Counted from the stretch's first letter, positions 9,219 to 18,929 are shown. The stretch: 64,000 nucleotides of DNA from Streptomyces albus subsp. albus (GCF_000719865.1 NZ_JOID01000015.1:248001-312000); one strand, 5' to 3'. Notes: a model not told the origin generated them from the sequence alone. Numbers and translations: made by a program.

Positions 9219-9332
9219 TCCCGGACCCCTTCGATCCGCCGAACCCCCCGCCCCCGGCGCCCCACCGTCCTATCCTCACCGGTCTGACGCGTCTGCGGAG
9301 CCGTGGGCGCGGGACCGGCGGGAGGACGCTCC

Positions 9333-10808
9333 ATGCGAGTGGTGCCACGGGGGGCGCGCGCTTACCTGTTCTGCGCCACGCTCGCCGCGGCCGTGTCCGC
9401 CGCCCCCGCGCTGCTCCCCGGCGCCCGCACCCCCTGGGGAACCGTCGCCCTGCTCTCCGCCCTGTACGCCCTCTGCGGTCGGCTCGCCCGGCTCCCCCTT
9501 CCCGGCTTCCCGCGGTTCCCCGGGGACGCGGACGGCACGGCCGCCCCGGGCGGCGCGGGGGCGGCCCCCGCGTCCGCCGCGGGAAGCCTCGCGCCGGTCC
9601 TGCTCGCCGGAGCGTTTCTGCTGCCGCCCGCCGCCGCCGCCCTTGTCGCCGTGCCCGGCGCGCTCACCGGCCCCGCCCCGCGGCCGGTGTGGCTCCGCCG
9701 CCTCTGGCACGCCGTCCGGCTCTCCCTCGCCACCTGCGCCGCGGCCCACGTCCACGCGCGGACCGCCGGGGACGCCGCCGGCCGGGCCCTCGGCCCGGGC
9801 GACTTTCCCGAAGCGCTGCTCCCCGCGGCCGCCGCCGCCGGCGCCTACTGGCTGCTGCTCGCCCTGCTGGACTGGGGCATCCTCGTCACGGCCGAGGGGC
9901 TGACCGCGCGGGACGCCCGGCGCGGCCTGCCGCGCGCCCTGCCGCCGCAGCTGCTGCACGGCCTGGCCGGGCTGCTCGCGGCGGCCCTGTGGCGCAGCCC
10001 GTACGGCCCGGTCACGGCGGTGTCCGCGCTGCTGCCCCTGTGCGTCTCCGGCTGGGTGTTCGCCCAGTACCACCGTGAGCACACCGCCCACCGGGCCGCC
10101 ATCCGCGCCCTCGTCCAGGCCGTCGGCATCAAGGACCACTACACCCGCGGTCACAGCGAGCGGGTGGGCCGCGCCTCCGTCCTGATCGCGCGGGAACTCG
10201 GCATGGCCGGCCACCGGCTGGAGGCCCTCCGCTTCGCCGGCGTGCTGCACGACATCGGCAAGATCGGCGTCCCCACCCGGCTGCTGCGCAAGGACGGGCC
10301 GCTGACGCCCGAGGAACGCCGCCTCATCGAACTCCACCCCGAGTACGGGCACGAGATGGTGCGCGGCATCGCCTTCCTGGAGGAGGCGCGCGCCGCCATC
10401 CTCCACCACCACGAGCGGCTGGACGGACGCGGCTACCCGTACGGGCTGAGCGGTGACGGGATCCCCGAATCGGCGCGGGTCGTGGCGGTCGCCGACGCCT
10501 TCGACGCCATGACCTCGACCCGCTCCTACCGGCGGGCGCGGCCGGTCACCGAGGCCGTGGCGGAGCTCCGGCGCTGCGCCGGATCCCAGTTCGACCCGCG
10601 CATGGTGCGGGCGCTCTGCCGCGCGCTGGACCGGCACGGCTGGCACCCGGCGGCCGCGGCACCCGCGGAGGCGGGGTCCGAACCCGGCGGGAACCCGCCC
10701 GCGCCGCGCGAGGCCGGTGCCGCCGGCCGCACGGACGCCTCCGGGCCGGGCGGCCCGGGGGAGCGGCGGCCGTCCGGCCGCGGCCCGCACGGACGGGTGG
10801 CCCGGTGA
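9333..10808 (+). CDS. Membrane-anchored HD-GYP-domain phosphohydrolase
   Basis: The 491-residue protein has an N-terminal membrane part (about residues 8-245, several Ala/Leu-rich helices) and a C-terminal HD-GYP domain. The HD pair (LHDIGKIGVP) is near residue 306 and the GYP loop (HHHERLDGRGYPYGL) near 357-370, both intact. Active HD-GYP proteins hydrolyse cyclic di-nucleotides, classically c-di-GMP, so activity is expected. An Ala/Gly/Pro tail of about 50 residues follows. GGAGGACGC sets the ATG at 9333. Its stop overlaps the next gene's GTG (GTGA). Confidence 0.88.
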   Translation: MRVVPRGARAYLFCATLAAAVSAAPALLPGARTPWGTVALLSALYALCGRLARLPLPGFPRFPGDADGTAAPGGAGAAPASAAGSLAPVLLAGAFLLPPAAAALVAVPGALTGPAPRPVWLRRLWHAVRLSLATCAAAHVHARTAGDAAGRALGPGDFPEALLPAAAAAGAYWLLLALLDWGILVTAEGLTARDARRGLPRALPPQLLHGLAGLLAAALWRSPYGPVTAVSALLPLCVSGWVFAQYHREHTAHRAAIRALVQAVGIKDHYTRGHSERVGRASVLIARELGMAGHRLEALRFAGVLHDIGKIGVPTRLLRKDGPLTPEERRLIELHPEYGHEMVRGIAFLEEARAAILHHHERLDGRGYPYGLSGDGIPESARVVAVADAFDAMTSTRSYRRARPVTEAVAELRRCAGSQFDPRMVRALCRALDRHGWHPAAAAPAEAGSEPGGNPPAPREAGAAGRTDASGPGGPGERRPSGRGPHGRVAR

Positions 10809-12106
10809 GTCCCGGCGGAGCGGCCGCGCGGCCCCGGGCGGTGCGCCCGGACGCCGGGGCCGTTCTCCTGCTGGCGGTGGCCGCGCTGCTGGCGGCCGGG
10901 GCGCTCGCCCGGACACTCGCCCAGGGGGTCACGGGGCCGGGCACCGCGCTCGCCTTCGGCGCGCTGATCGCCGCCGGGGAGCTCGTCCGCTGCGGGCCGG
11001 ACCGGCGCGGGGCCGCCCCGCTGGCCGCCGCCGGCGCCGTGGGGTACGCGTTCCTGGGCCCGGCGGCCGGGGGCCCGGGCGGCGCCGGAGGGCCGGACGC
11101 CCCCGGAGTCCTCCAGACCGTCGCCGTCGTCGGCGTGGCCGCTCTGGCCGGGCCGGCCGGAACGGCCACCGGAGCGCGGTCCGCCCGCTCCGCTGCCCGG
11201 GACCGGCTGGCCCGGCGGGTGCTCACCGCCGGGTTCGCCGCCTGCTGCGTCCAGCCGCTGTCCCCCGCGGACGCGCCGTTCGCGTGGACGGGCAGCGGCC
11301 CCGGTCACGCACTGTTCCTGCTGCTCGCGGCGGTCCTCACCGCGCAGTGCGACGCCGCGCTGCGCACCGTGTTCGCCCGCTCCGGGAGCGGGGACCCGTC
11401 CGGAACGCGGGTCCGCGACGAACCGCGGGCGCTGCCCGGAGCCGGTCCGGCGGTCTGCGTCACCGGGGCTCTGCTGGCCCTCGCCGTGGATGTCGCCGGC
11501 CTGTGGGCGCTGCCCGTCTTCTGCCTGCCGCTGCTGCCGGCCCTGTACGCCTTCCGCCGCTACGAGGACGTCCGGGCCACCTGCCGGCAGACCATCGCCT
11601 CCCTGGCCCGCGCCACGGAGATCGCCGGCTGCGTCCCCGTGGGCCACGCCCGCCGGGTCGCCGCGCTCAGCCGGGACGTCGGGCGCGAACTGGGGCTCTC
11701 GCGGCCCGAGCTGGACGTCGTCGAGTACGCGGCGCTGCTGCACGACGTCGGGCGGCTCTCCCTCCCGGACCCCGCGCCCGGCGGGGACGGGGAGCTCCCG
11801 GCCGAGGACCGCCGCCGGATCGCCCGGCTCGGAGGCGCGGTGGTGCGGCAGACCGGGGTGCCGCCCGAGGTCGCGGTGGTCGTCGAGCGGCAGGCGGACC
11901 CGTGCCCGGAGCAGCCGCTGCCCACCCGCATCATCCGGGCCGTCGACGCCTTCGACGAGCTCACCGACGGCACGGACGGCGTCGCGGGGCGCCCGGCCGG
12001 TGCCGAGGCCCTGGACCGGCTCCGGCGGTACGGCGGGGAGGAGTACGAGCCCCGCGTCGTCGACGCGCTCGCCAGAGTGCTCTCCCGCGGCGGCCCGGGC
12101 TCCTGA
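10805..12106 (+). CDS. Membrane protein with a degenerate HD-GYP domain
   Basis: The 433-residue protein repeats the layout of its neighbour: about six N-terminal membrane helices, then an HD domain. The HD pair is kept (LLHDVGRLSLP, about residue 313). The segment that should hold the HHHxxxDGxGYP loop instead reads VVVERQADPCPEQPLPTRI, so the GYP half is lost. The protein may be an inactive partner or a sensor regulating the intact one, with which it is translationally coupled through GTGA. The pair looks like a duplication followed by divergence. Confidence 0.75.
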   Translation: MSPGGAAARPRAVRPDAGAVLLLAVAALLAAGALARTLAQGVTGPGTALAFGALIAAGELVRCGPDRRGAAPLAAAGAVGYAFLGPAAGGPGGAGGPDAPGVLQTVAVVGVAALAGPAGTATGARSARSAARDRLARRVLTAGFAACCVQPLSPADAPFAWTGSGPGHALFLLLAAVLTAQCDAALRTVFARSGSGDPSGTRVRDEPRALPGAGPAVCVTGALLALAVDVAGLWALPVFCLPLLPALYAFRRYEDVRATCRQTIASLARATEIAGCVPVGHARRVAALSRDVGRELGLSRPELDVVEYAALLHDVGRLSLPDPAPGGDGELPAEDRRRIARLGGAVVRQTGVPPEVAVVVERQADPCPEQPLPTRIIRAVDAFDELTDGTDGVAGRPAGAEALDRLRRYGGEEYEPRVVDALARVLSRGGPGS

Positions 12107-12407
12107 CGGCCCCCGGGCCGCCGGGGACGGCCGGGACCGGAGGGGACGCGGGCGGGTGCGGACGGAGCGGGCCCCTGGCGCGGGCACCCCGGCGGACATG
12201 GTTGGATGCGGCCCAGAGGGATTCGGGGGGCGTCCACGCGGCAAAGAGCTGTGGTGGGCGCCGGTATCCGGGCTGAGGCGACGGCCGAAGTGTGGCAGGT
12301 TGGCCTCGGGAAGGAAGACGCGTCCCCGGTGCCTCGCGCACCGCATCCGGCCCCGGGCCGGCTGGAGCACGGCAGAAGGACACGGAGCGAACCGGCAGGC
12401 GGGAATC
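12107..12407. other. 301-base gap upstream of the TPR-like gene
   Basis: No gene is supported. The frame of the downstream gene stays open back through this stretch, with an ATG at 12200, but the encoded peptide is Arg/Gly/Trp-rich and looks non-coding. The stretch probably carries the promoter of the downstream gene; I cannot place the boxes. Confidence 0.5.
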
Positions 12408-13397
12408 GTGAAGATCTTCGGCAAGGTACGGAACCGGCCCTCCGCCTCGTGGCGGCAGGCGACCGACCGCGCTTTCACGCTGATCGGCGACGGCCGGTAC
12501 GAGGACGCGGGGGCGCTGCTGACGCGCGCCGCCGACATGGAGCCCTGGCTCTCGGAGTCCTGGTTCAACCTGGCCCTGCTGCACAAGTTCCGGCACGACT
12601 GGGAGCAGGCGCGCACGGCCGGCCTGCGCGCGGTGGCCCTGCTGGACCGGGACGCCGGCGCCCCGGACTGGTGGAACGTCGGCATCGCCGCCACCGCCCT
12701 GCAGGACTGGCCGCTGGCCCGGCGCGCCTGGCAGGCGTACGGGCTCAGGGTCCGCGGCGACCAGGGCGCGGACGCCCCGGCCGGCGAGCCGGTGGGCATG
12801 GAGCTGGGCAGCGCGGCCGTACGGCTGTCGCCGGAGGGCGAGGCCGAGGTCGTGTGGGGCCGCCGGCTGGACCCGGCGCGGATCGAGGTGCTGAGCATCC
12901 CGCTGCCGTCCTCCGGGCGCCGCTGGGGCGAGGTCGTGCTGCACGACGGTGTTCCGCGCGGTGAGCGGCTGACGGCGGCCGGGCCCTCGTACCCGGTGTT
13001 CGACGAGATCGAGCTGTGGGCGCCGTCCCCGGTGCCGACCTGGGTGGTGCTGCTGGAGGCGGCGGCCGAGGCCGACCGTGACGCCCTGGAGCGACTGGCC
13101 GCGGACGCCGGGTTCGCCGCCGAGGACTGGTCCTCCTCGGTGCGGCTGCTGTGCCGCACCTGTTCCGAGAGCCGGATGCCGAGCGCCGAGGGCGACGGGG
13201 AGCACCTGGACCCGCACGACCACAGTGTGCCGGGCCACCCGGGCCCGCTGGGCCACCGCACGGCGGGGGACCACTGGGTCGCGGAGCGGGAGTGCGGCAT
13301 AGCCGCGCCCCCCGGGCTGGTGCGCGGCCTGCTCGACGGCTGGGTCGCCGACAGCCCGGACACCCGGGCCTGGCGGGATCTCGAAGAGGTCTGCTGA
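12408..13397 (+). CDS. Tetratricopeptide-like cytosolic protein
   Basis: The 329-residue protein starts at GTG 12408. Its first 110 residues contain helical repeats of TPR type ([24 protein letters not shown], then [10 protein letters not shown] and [14 protein letters not shown]). The remainder is a beta-rich domain with two Cys-x-x-Cys or His-rich stretches ([20 protein letters not shown]), which could bind metal. I do not recognise a named function. It lies between the HD gene pair and def, on the same strand. Confidence 0.7.
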   Translation: MKIFGKVRNRPSASWRQATDRAFTLIGDGRYEDAGALLTRAADMEPWLSESWFNLALLHKFRHDWEQARTAGLRAVALLDRDAGAPDWWNVGIAATALQDWPLARRAWQAYGLRVRGDQGADAPAGEPVGMELGSAAVRLSPEGEAEVVWGRRLDPARIEVLSIPLPSSGRRWGEVVLHDGVPRGERLTAAGPSYPVFDEIELWAPSPVPTWVVLLEAAAEADRDALERLAADAGFAAEDWSSSVRLLCRTCSESRMPSAEGDGEHLDPHDHSVPGHPGPLGHRTAGDHWVAERECGIAAPPGLVRGLLDGWVADSPDTRAWRDLEEVC

Positions 13398-13429
13398 TCT
13401 CCCCGAGGTCCGCTGAACGGTCCTCCCCG

Positions 13430-13452
13430 CTGCCCGTACCCTGTACGGGCAG
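13430..13452 (+). terminator. Perfect 10-bp hairpin between the TPR gene and def
   Basis: CTGCCCGTAC, a three-base loop and its exact complement lie 33 bases after the TPR-gene stop and 38 bases before the def start. A terminator is most likely. An operator for def is an alternative. Confidence 0.55.
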
Positions 13453-13489
13453 CACCACGAGGGTTCTTCAGGGAAGGCGTACGGCGGAC

Positions 13490-14170
13490 ATGGCCCAGCA
13501 GGACAGCGCACGGCAGGCGGCGGAGGGGACTCCGGCCGCGGAGACTCCGGAGCCCGCGGAGTCCGGGGAGGACCTGGAGTTCCTCGACGACACGGCCGAT
13601 GCCGAGGAGCGCGAGCGCGCGCACCGGGAGCGGGGCACGGCCCGCCCGATCACCGTGGTCGGCAATCCGGTGCTGCACCGCCGGTGCCAGGACGTCACCG
13701 AGTTCGACGACAAGCTCACGCAGTTGATCGACGACATGTTCGCCAGCCAGCGCGCGGCCGAGGGCGTGGGCCTGGCGGCCAATCAGATCGGCGTGGACCT
13801 GCGGGTGTTCGTCTACGACTGCCCGGACGACGACGGTGTGCGCCATGTCGGCGCCATCTGCAACCCGGTGATCGAGGAACTGCCCGCAGAGAGCCGGGTG
13901 CTGGACGAGTCCAACGAGGGCTGCCTGTCCGTCCCGACCGCCTACGCCCCGCTGGCGCGCCCCGACTACGCGGTCTGCCGCGGCCAGGACGCGCAGGGCA
14001 AGCCGGTCGTGGTCCGCGGCACCGGCTACTTCGCCCGCTGCCTCCAGCACGAGACGGACCACCTCGACGGGTATCTCTACATCGACCGGCTGTCGAAGCG
14101 GGACCGCAAGGACGCCCTGCGGCAGATGGCCGAGGGCACACCGCGCTACGAGACGGTGCCGAACGACTGA
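13490..14170 (+). CDS. def: Peptide deformylase
   Basis: The 226-residue enzyme removes the formyl group from nascent proteins. The three defining motifs are [17 protein letters not shown] and the metal site QHETDHLDG (HExxH). An acidic extension of about 55 residues precedes the catalytic domain ([21 protein letters not shown] covers part of it), longer than in the E. coli enzyme. The ATG at 13490 has only a weak GGCGGA ahead of it. Confidence 0.95.
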   Translation: MAQQDSARQAAEGTPAAETPEPAESGEDLEFLDDTADAEERERAHRERGTARPITVVGNPVLHRRCQDVTEFDDKLTQLIDDMFASQRAAEGVGLAANQIGVDLRVFVYDCPDDDGVRHVGAICNPVIEELPAESRVLDESNEGCLSVPTAYAPLARPDYAVCRGQDAQGKPVVVRGTGYFARCLQHETDHLDGYLYIDRLSKRDRKDALRQMAEGTPRYETVPND

Positions 14171-14375
14171 CCCGCCCGGCCGGGGCCGTCGCCGTCCATG
14201 ACCGGCCGGAGGCCGGTGACGGCGGCGGTACGGCCACCGGGCGCGGTGGTCCGCGGTGGTGCCCCGGATTTTTCCGGCAGCCCGCCCGGTCGGCCGCACC
14301 CGCGTTTCCCGAGGCGGCGGAGTCGTTCCGGCGATTCCGCCGCTTTCCGTTCGACTTCCGGACGGTTGGCGGTGG

Positions 14376-14404
14376 TTGACGCGCGTCGACCGTGCCGTCA
14401 GTCT
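14376..14404 (+). promoter_or_regulatory. Candidate promoter of the secreted carboxypeptidase gene
   Basis: TTGACG at 14376-14381, a 17-base spacer and CAGTCT at 14399-14404 resemble a vegetative (HrdB-type) promoter with a weak -10. A start near 14411 would give a leader of about 30 bases carrying the GGAGG ribosome-binding site. Confidence 0.4.
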
Positions 14405-14440
14405 CTTGCGTACCGAATCCCCCACTCGTTGGAGGCACTT

Positions 14441-15178
14441 GTGATCAGACGTGTCGCGCGACTCCTGGTCGCGTTTGTCATGCTCATGGCTGGCCTCACG
14501 GCCGGGTCGCTCGTCACGGCCGGGACCGCGCACGCCGACGGCTGTTACACCTGGTCCCGCCCGCTGTCCCGGGGTGCCACGGGCGCGGACGTCACCCAGC
14601 TGCAGATCCGCGTCGCCGGCTACCCCGGCACCGGCGGAGTCCTGGCCATCGACGGCTCGTACGGACCGGCCACCGAGGCGGCGGTCAAGCGCTTCCAGGC
14701 CGCGTACGGGCTGGCCGCGGACGGCCTCGCCGGCCCCGCGACCTTCAGCAAGCTGTACGCGCTGCAGGACGACGACTGCACACCGCTCCACTTCTCCTAC
14801 AGCGAGCTCAACCAGTGCAACAGCACCTGGGCCGGCGGGGCGGTGAGCGCGGCCACCGCCAAGTCCAACGCGCTGCGCACCATGTGGAAGCTGGAAGCGC
14901 TGCGGCACGCGCTCGGCGACCAGCCGATCCGGGTGACCAGCGGCTTCCGCTCCACCGCCTGCAACAACGCCGTCGGCGGCGCCTCGAACAGCCGTCATCT
15001 CTACGGTGACGCGGCCGACCTGGGTGTCTCCCCGCACTCCCTGTGCACCCTGGCCAAGGCCGCCCGCAACCACGGCTTCAACGGCATCCTCGGCCCGGGC
15101 TACCCCGGGCACAACGACCACACCCACGTCGACCACCGGTCGAGCCGGTACTGGTCCGCGCCGAGCTGCGGCATCTGA
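14441..15178 (+). CDS. Secreted zinc D-Ala-D-Ala carboxypeptidase (M15) with peptidoglycan-binding domain
   Basis: The 245-residue protein has a signal peptide (about residues 1-31, ending TAGTAHA). A PG_binding_1 domain follows (about 43-105, typical GATGADVTQLQ and FQAAYGLAADGLAGPAT), then an M15 peptidase domain (about 115-245). Zinc ligands are visible as SRHLYGDAADL (H-x6-D) and the terminal HTHVDH. The layout is that of the zinc D-Ala-D-Ala carboxypeptidase of S. albus G, which trims pentapeptide stems in the cell wall. GTG 14441 is placed by TTGGAGG six bases before it. Confidence 0.9.
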   Translation: MIRRVARLLVAFVMLMAGLTAGSLVTAGTAHADGCYTWSRPLSRGATGADVTQLQIRVAGYPGTGGVLAIDGSYGPATEAAVKRFQAAYGLAADGLAGPATFSKLYALQDDDCTPLHFSYSELNQCNSTWAGGAVSAATAKSNALRTMWKLEALRHALGDQPIRVTSGFRSTACNNAVGGASNSRHLYGDAADLGVSPHSLCTLAKAARNHGFNGILGPGYPGHNDHTHVDHRSSRYWSAPSCGI

Positions 15179-15189
15179 CGCGACTCCGT

Positions 15190-15220
15190 GCCGCCCCGGC
15201 GGGATCTCCGCCGGGGCGGC
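15190..15220. terminator. Bidirectional terminator between the carboxypeptidase gene and nrdB
   Basis: A perfect 13-bp stem (GCCGCCCCGGCGG and complement) around a GATCT loop sits in the short gap between two convergent stop codons, so it can serve both genes. Confidence 0.8.
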
Positions 15221-15239
15221 CGGGCCGGCCCGGCCCGGC

Positions 15240-16313
15240 CTAGAAGTCGTCGTCGAAGGAGACCGCCCCCTCCACGGCGACCTGGTAGGCCGACGGCCGG
15301 CGCTCGAAGAAGTTCGTCAGCTCCTGCACCCCCTGCAGCTCCATGAAGGAGAACGGGTTCGTCGCGCCGTAGCGGGCCGGCAGCCCGAGCCGGCGCAGCC
15401 GCTGGTCGGCGACGCACCGCAGATACTCGCGCATCGAATCGGTGTTCATCCCCGGCAGCCCCTCCCCGCACAGGTCGTGCGCGAACTGGAGTTCGGCCTC
15501 CACCGCTTCCTCCAGCATCGCCGTGACCCGCTCGGCCAGTTCCTCGTCGAAGAGGTCCGGCTCCTCCTCGCGGAGGGTGTCCACGACCGAGAAGGCGAAG
15601 TCCATGTGCAGGGACTCGTCGCGGAACACCCAGTTGGTGCCGGTCGCCAGCCCGTGCAGCAGCCCGCGGGAGCGGAACCAGTAGACGTAGGCGAACGCCC
15701 CGTAGAAGAACAGCCCTTCGATGCAGGCCGCGAAGCAGATGAGATTGAGCAGGAAGCGCCGCCGGTCCTCCTTGCTCTCCAGCCGGTCCAGCTTCTCCAC
15801 CGAGTCCATCCACCGGAAGCAGAACCGGGCCTTCTCCCGGATGGAGGGGATGTTCTCGACGGCGGCGAAGGCGGCGGCGCGGTCGTCGTGATCGGGGAGG
15901 TAGGTGTCCAGCAGTGTCAGATAGAACTGGACGTGCACGGCCTCCTCGAACAGCTGCCGGGAGAGATAGAGCCGCGCCTCCGGGGAGTTGATGTGCCGGT
16001 AGAGGGTCAGCACGAGGTTGTTGGCGACGATCGAGTCCCCGGTGGCGAAGAAGGCGACGAGCCGCCCGATGAGGTGGCGTTCGCCGGGGGAGAGCCGGGG
16101 GAGATCGGCCACGTCGGAGTGGAGATCGACCTCCTCCACGGTCCAGGTGTTCTTGATCGCGTCGCGGTAGCGCTCGTAGAAGCCCGGGTAGCGCATCGGG
16201 CGCAGGGTCAGCTCGAAGCCCGGGTCGAGCAGATTCCGGACCTGGGGTTCCGTACCGGCGGCGGACGCGGCGGCGGTGGCGGCGGCGGTGGTCGGCTCGG
16301 CTTCGGTGGTCAC
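15240..16313 (-). CDS. nrdB: Class Ia ribonucleotide reductase, small subunit (NrdB)
   Basis: The 357-residue subunit holds the di-iron/tyrosyl-radical centre. Ligand motifs in order are GDSIVANN (Asp), EEAVHVQFY (Glu, His and, four residues after the His, the radical Tyr), ACIEGLFFYG (Glu) and FRDESLHMDF (Glu, His). The last residues FDDDF would dock to NrdA. It starts at GTG 16313, overlapping the nrdA stop (GTGA). The nrdS regulator gene that follows nrdB in S. coelicolor is absent; the next gene is convergent. Confidence 0.95.
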   Translation of the reverse strand: MTTEAEPTTAAATAAASAAGTEPQVRNLLDPGFELTLRPMRYPGFYERYRDAIKNTWTVEEVDLHSDVADLPRLSPGERHLIGRLVAFFATGDSIVANNLVLTLYRHINSPEARLYLSRQLFEEAVHVQFYLTLLDTYLPDHDDRAAAFAAVENIPSIREKARFCFRWMDSVEKLDRLESKEDRRRFLLNLICFAACIEGLFFYGAFAYVYWFRSRGLLHGLATGTNWVFRDESLHMDFAFSVVDTLREEEPDLFDEELAERVTAMLEEAVEAELQFAHDLCGEGLPGMNTDSMREYLRCVADQRLRRLGLPARYGATNPFSFMELQGVQELTNFFERRPSAYQVAVEGAVSFDDDF

Positions 16314-18778
16314 TGGCAGGCCTCGCAGGACTCGGGGTTCTCCAGGGAGCAGGCGGCCGCGTCCTCGGCGGCCGGCCGCTCCGCCGGAACGGGGACGGGG
16401 ACGGGAGCAGGGGCGGCGGGGGCGGAGGCGTCGGCCGCGTCGGCCGCGTCGGCGGAGCCCGCCGCCCGCGCGATCCGGGTGGCCGGGCGCGACCGCAGGT
16501 AGTAGGTGGTCTTGAGGCCCTTCTTCCAGGCGTAGGCGTACATCGAGCTGAGCTTGCCGATGGTCGGCGAGGCCATGAAGAGATTGAGCGACTGGCTCTG
16601 GTCGAGATACGGCGTGCGGGCCGCGGCCATGTCGATCAGCGCCCGCTGAGGGATCTCCCAGGCGGTGCGGTAGCGGTTCCGCAGCCCGGCCGGGAGCCAG
16701 TCCAGCCCCTGCACGGAGCCGCCCGCCTCGCGCAGCGCCTCGCGGGTCCGCGCGTCCCAGCCGCCCAGCTCCTTCAACTCCTCCACCAGATAGGTGTTGA
16801 CCTGCAGGAACTCCCCGGAGAGGGTCTCGCGCTTGAACAGGTTTGACACCTGCGGCTCGACGCACTCGTACACCCCGGCGATGGAGGCGATCGTGGCGGT
16901 CGGGGCGATGGCCAGCAGCAGGGAGTTGCGCAGGCCGGTGGCGGCGATCCGGGCCCGCAGCGCCTCCCACCGCTCCGGCCACCGGGGCCGGACGCCGTAG
17001 TGGTCGGGGTGCAGCACGCCGCGCGAGGCGCGGGTGGAGGACCAGGCCGGGTGCGGGCCGTGCCGTCCGGCGAGATCGCAGGAGGCCTCGTACGCCGCGA
17101 GCATGATCCGCTCGGAGATCTCGGTGGAGAGCCGGGCCGCGGCGGGGGAGTCGAAGGGCAGCCGCAGCCGGAAGAAGACGTCCTGCAGCCCCATCACCCC
17201 GAGTCCGACCGGGCGCCAGCGCCGGTTGGAGGCGGCGGCCTGCGGGGTCGGGTAGAAGTTGATGTCCACGACCCGGTCGAGGAAGGCCACGGCGGTGCGG
17301 ACGGTCGCGTCCAGCCGCTCCCAGTCCATCGCCTCCGCCGCCGCGGTCTCCCCGGTGCCGGCGTCCGCCGCGACATGGGCCGCGAGATTGACCGAGCCCA
17401 GATTGCAGACGGCGGTCTCCCCGTCGTCCGTGACCTCCAGGATCTCGGTGCAGAGGTTCGAGGAATGGACGACCTTGCCGGGTTCCGCGGTCTGGTTCGC
17501 CGTCCGGTTGGCGGCGTCCTTGAACGTCATCCAGCCGTTGCCGGTCTGGGCGAGCGTGCGCATCATCCGGGCGTACAACTGCCGTGCGGGCAGCCGCCGG
17601 ACGGCGAGCCCGGCCTCCTCGGCCCGGCGGTACGCCGCGTCGAACTCGGCGCCCCACAGATCCGGCAGCCCGGGCACGTCCGAGGGGGAGAAGAGCGACC
17701 ACTCGGCGTCCGCCTCGACCCGGCGCATGAACTCGTCCGGGATCCAGTTGGCCAGATTGAGGTTGTGCGTGCGGCGGGCCTCCTCACCGGTGTTGTCCCG
17801 CAGCTCCAGGAATTCCTCGACGTCGGCGTGCCAGGGCTCCAGATAGACGCAGGCCGCGCCCTTCCGCCGGCCGCCCTGGTTGACGGCGGCGACGGAGGAG
17901 TCGAGGGTCCGCAGGAAGGGGACGATCCCGCCGGAGTGGCCGTTGGTGCCGCGGATCAGGGCGCCCCGGGAGCGGACCCGGCTGAACGGCAGGCCGATGC
18001 CGCCCGCGTGCTTGGAGAGCCGCGCGACCTGGTGGTAGCGCTCGTAGAGGGAGTCCAGCTCGTCGAGCGGCGAGTCCAGCAGATAGCAGGAGGACATCTG
18101 CGGGTGCCGGGTACCGGAGTTGAAGAGGGTGGGGGAGCTGGGGAGGTAGTCCAGCCGGCTCATCAGCCGGTAGAGCGAGGCGACCTCGTCCACCGCCCCG
18201 GGCGAGTCGTCCGCGGCCAGCCCGCAGGCCACCCGGAGCAGGAAGTGCTGCGGTGTCTCGATGACGTGACGGGTCGTCGGATGTCGCAGCAGATAGCGGC
18301 TGTACAGGGTCCGCAGTCCGAAGTAGCCGAAGCGGTCGTCGGCGCCGTCGGCGAGCGACATCTCCACGAGGGTGTCCAGCCGCACCGCGTGCTCCCGTAC
18401 GAAGGCGGCGGTGCGGTCGGCGATCAGGCCCTCCCGGTGGCCGGCCGCGACCGAGGCCGGGAAGGAGACCGCGCCCTGGCCGGCCGCCTCCTCCGCGATG
18501 GCGCGGGTGAGGAGCCGGGCCGCCAGCCGGGAGTACACCGGGTCCTCCGAGATCAGCCCGGCCGCCGCCTCCGTCGCCAGCTCGCGCAACGCGGCCTCGT
18601 CCGCCCCGGGTTCGCGGCCGCGGAGTGCGGCGGCGGCCACCCGGCCCGGGTCGGCGGCGGGCAGATCGGCCGTCAGCCCGGTCAGGAGGCGCAGCAGCGC
18701 GGTACCGGGGGCGTCCCGGCCGGCGGCCGCTGTTCCTCCGCTGTCGGCTGATGCGGGATCGGCGGGCGCGATGGTCAC
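16310..18778 (-). CDS. nrdA: Class Ia ribonucleotide reductase, large subunit (NrdA)
   Basis: The 822-residue catalytic subunit reduces ribonucleotides to deoxyribonucleotides. It shows SSNLCTEI (active-site Asn-x-Cys-x-Glu), the redox cysteines SSCYLLD and AVCNLGSVNL, the radical-transfer pair TTYYLRSR, and a C-terminal Cys pair (ESCEACQ) for re-reduction. An Ala/Pro-rich linker precedes that tail. I chose GTG 18778 because GGGAG lies eight bases before it; the frame stays open upstream but there it covers the riboswitch. Regulation appears double: NrdR boxes at the promoter and a cobalamin riboswitch in the leader. Confidence 0.95.
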   Translation of the reverse strand: MTIAPADPASADSGGTAAAGRDAPGTALLRLLTGLTADLPAADPGRVAAAALRGREPGADEAALRELATEAAAGLISEDPVYSRLAARLLTRAIAEEAAGQGAVSFPASVAAGHREGLIADRTAAFVREHAVRLDTLVEMSLADGADDRFGYFGLRTLYSRYLLRHPTTRHVIETPQHFLLRVACGLAADDSPGAVDEVASLYRLMSRLDYLPSSPTLFNSGTRHPQMSSCYLLDSPLDELDSLYERYHQVARLSKHAGGIGLPFSRVRSRGALIRGTNGHSGGIVPFLRTLDSSVAAVNQGGRRKGAACVYLEPWHADVEEFLELRDNTGEEARRTHNLNLANWIPDEFMRRVEADAEWSLFSPSDVPGLPDLWGAEFDAAYRRAEEAGLAVRRLPARQLYARMMRTLAQTGNGWMTFKDAANRTANQTAEPGKVVHSSNLCTEILEVTDDGETAVCNLGSVNLAAHVAADAGTGETAAAEAMDWERLDATVRTAVAFLDRVVDINFYPTPQAAASNRRWRPVGLGVMGLQDVFFRLRLPFDSPAAARLSTEISERIMLAAYEASCDLAGRHGPHPAWSSTRASRGVLHPDHYGVRPRWPERWEALRARIAATGLRNSLLLAIAPTATIASIAGVYECVEPQVSNLFKRETLSGEFLQVNTYLVEELKELGGWDARTREALREAGGSVQGLDWLPAGLRNRYRTAWEIPQRALIDMAAARTPYLDQSQSLNLFMASPTIGKLSSMYAYAWKKGLKTTYYLRSRPATRIARAAGSADAADAADASAPAAPAPVPVPVPAERPAAEDAAACSLENPESCEACQ

Positions 18779-18929
18779 GTAAAGCTCTCCCTCGCTCGGC
18801 GGGGGCCGCGGGACGGAGCGCGGGGCGTGCGCGGCCGTGTCCGCCCGAGGGGGCGTGACACCGCGCGACGTCCACCGGCCCAATCCCCGGAGCCCGGACG
18901 GAATCGACGCCGGCTCGGTCGAGCCGGAC

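Noticed and set aside
12200..12407. N-terminal extension of the TPR-like protein from ATG 12200
   Set aside because: The frame is open, but the encoded stretch is Arg/Gly/Trp-rich with no domain, and the GTG at 12408 begins directly before the conserved helical repeats.
10526..15136. Long minus-strand open frame opposite the HD genes, def and the carboxypeptidase
   Set aside because: It is a mirror artefact of GC-rich coding sequence; no motif is recognisable and the plus-strand genes are firm.
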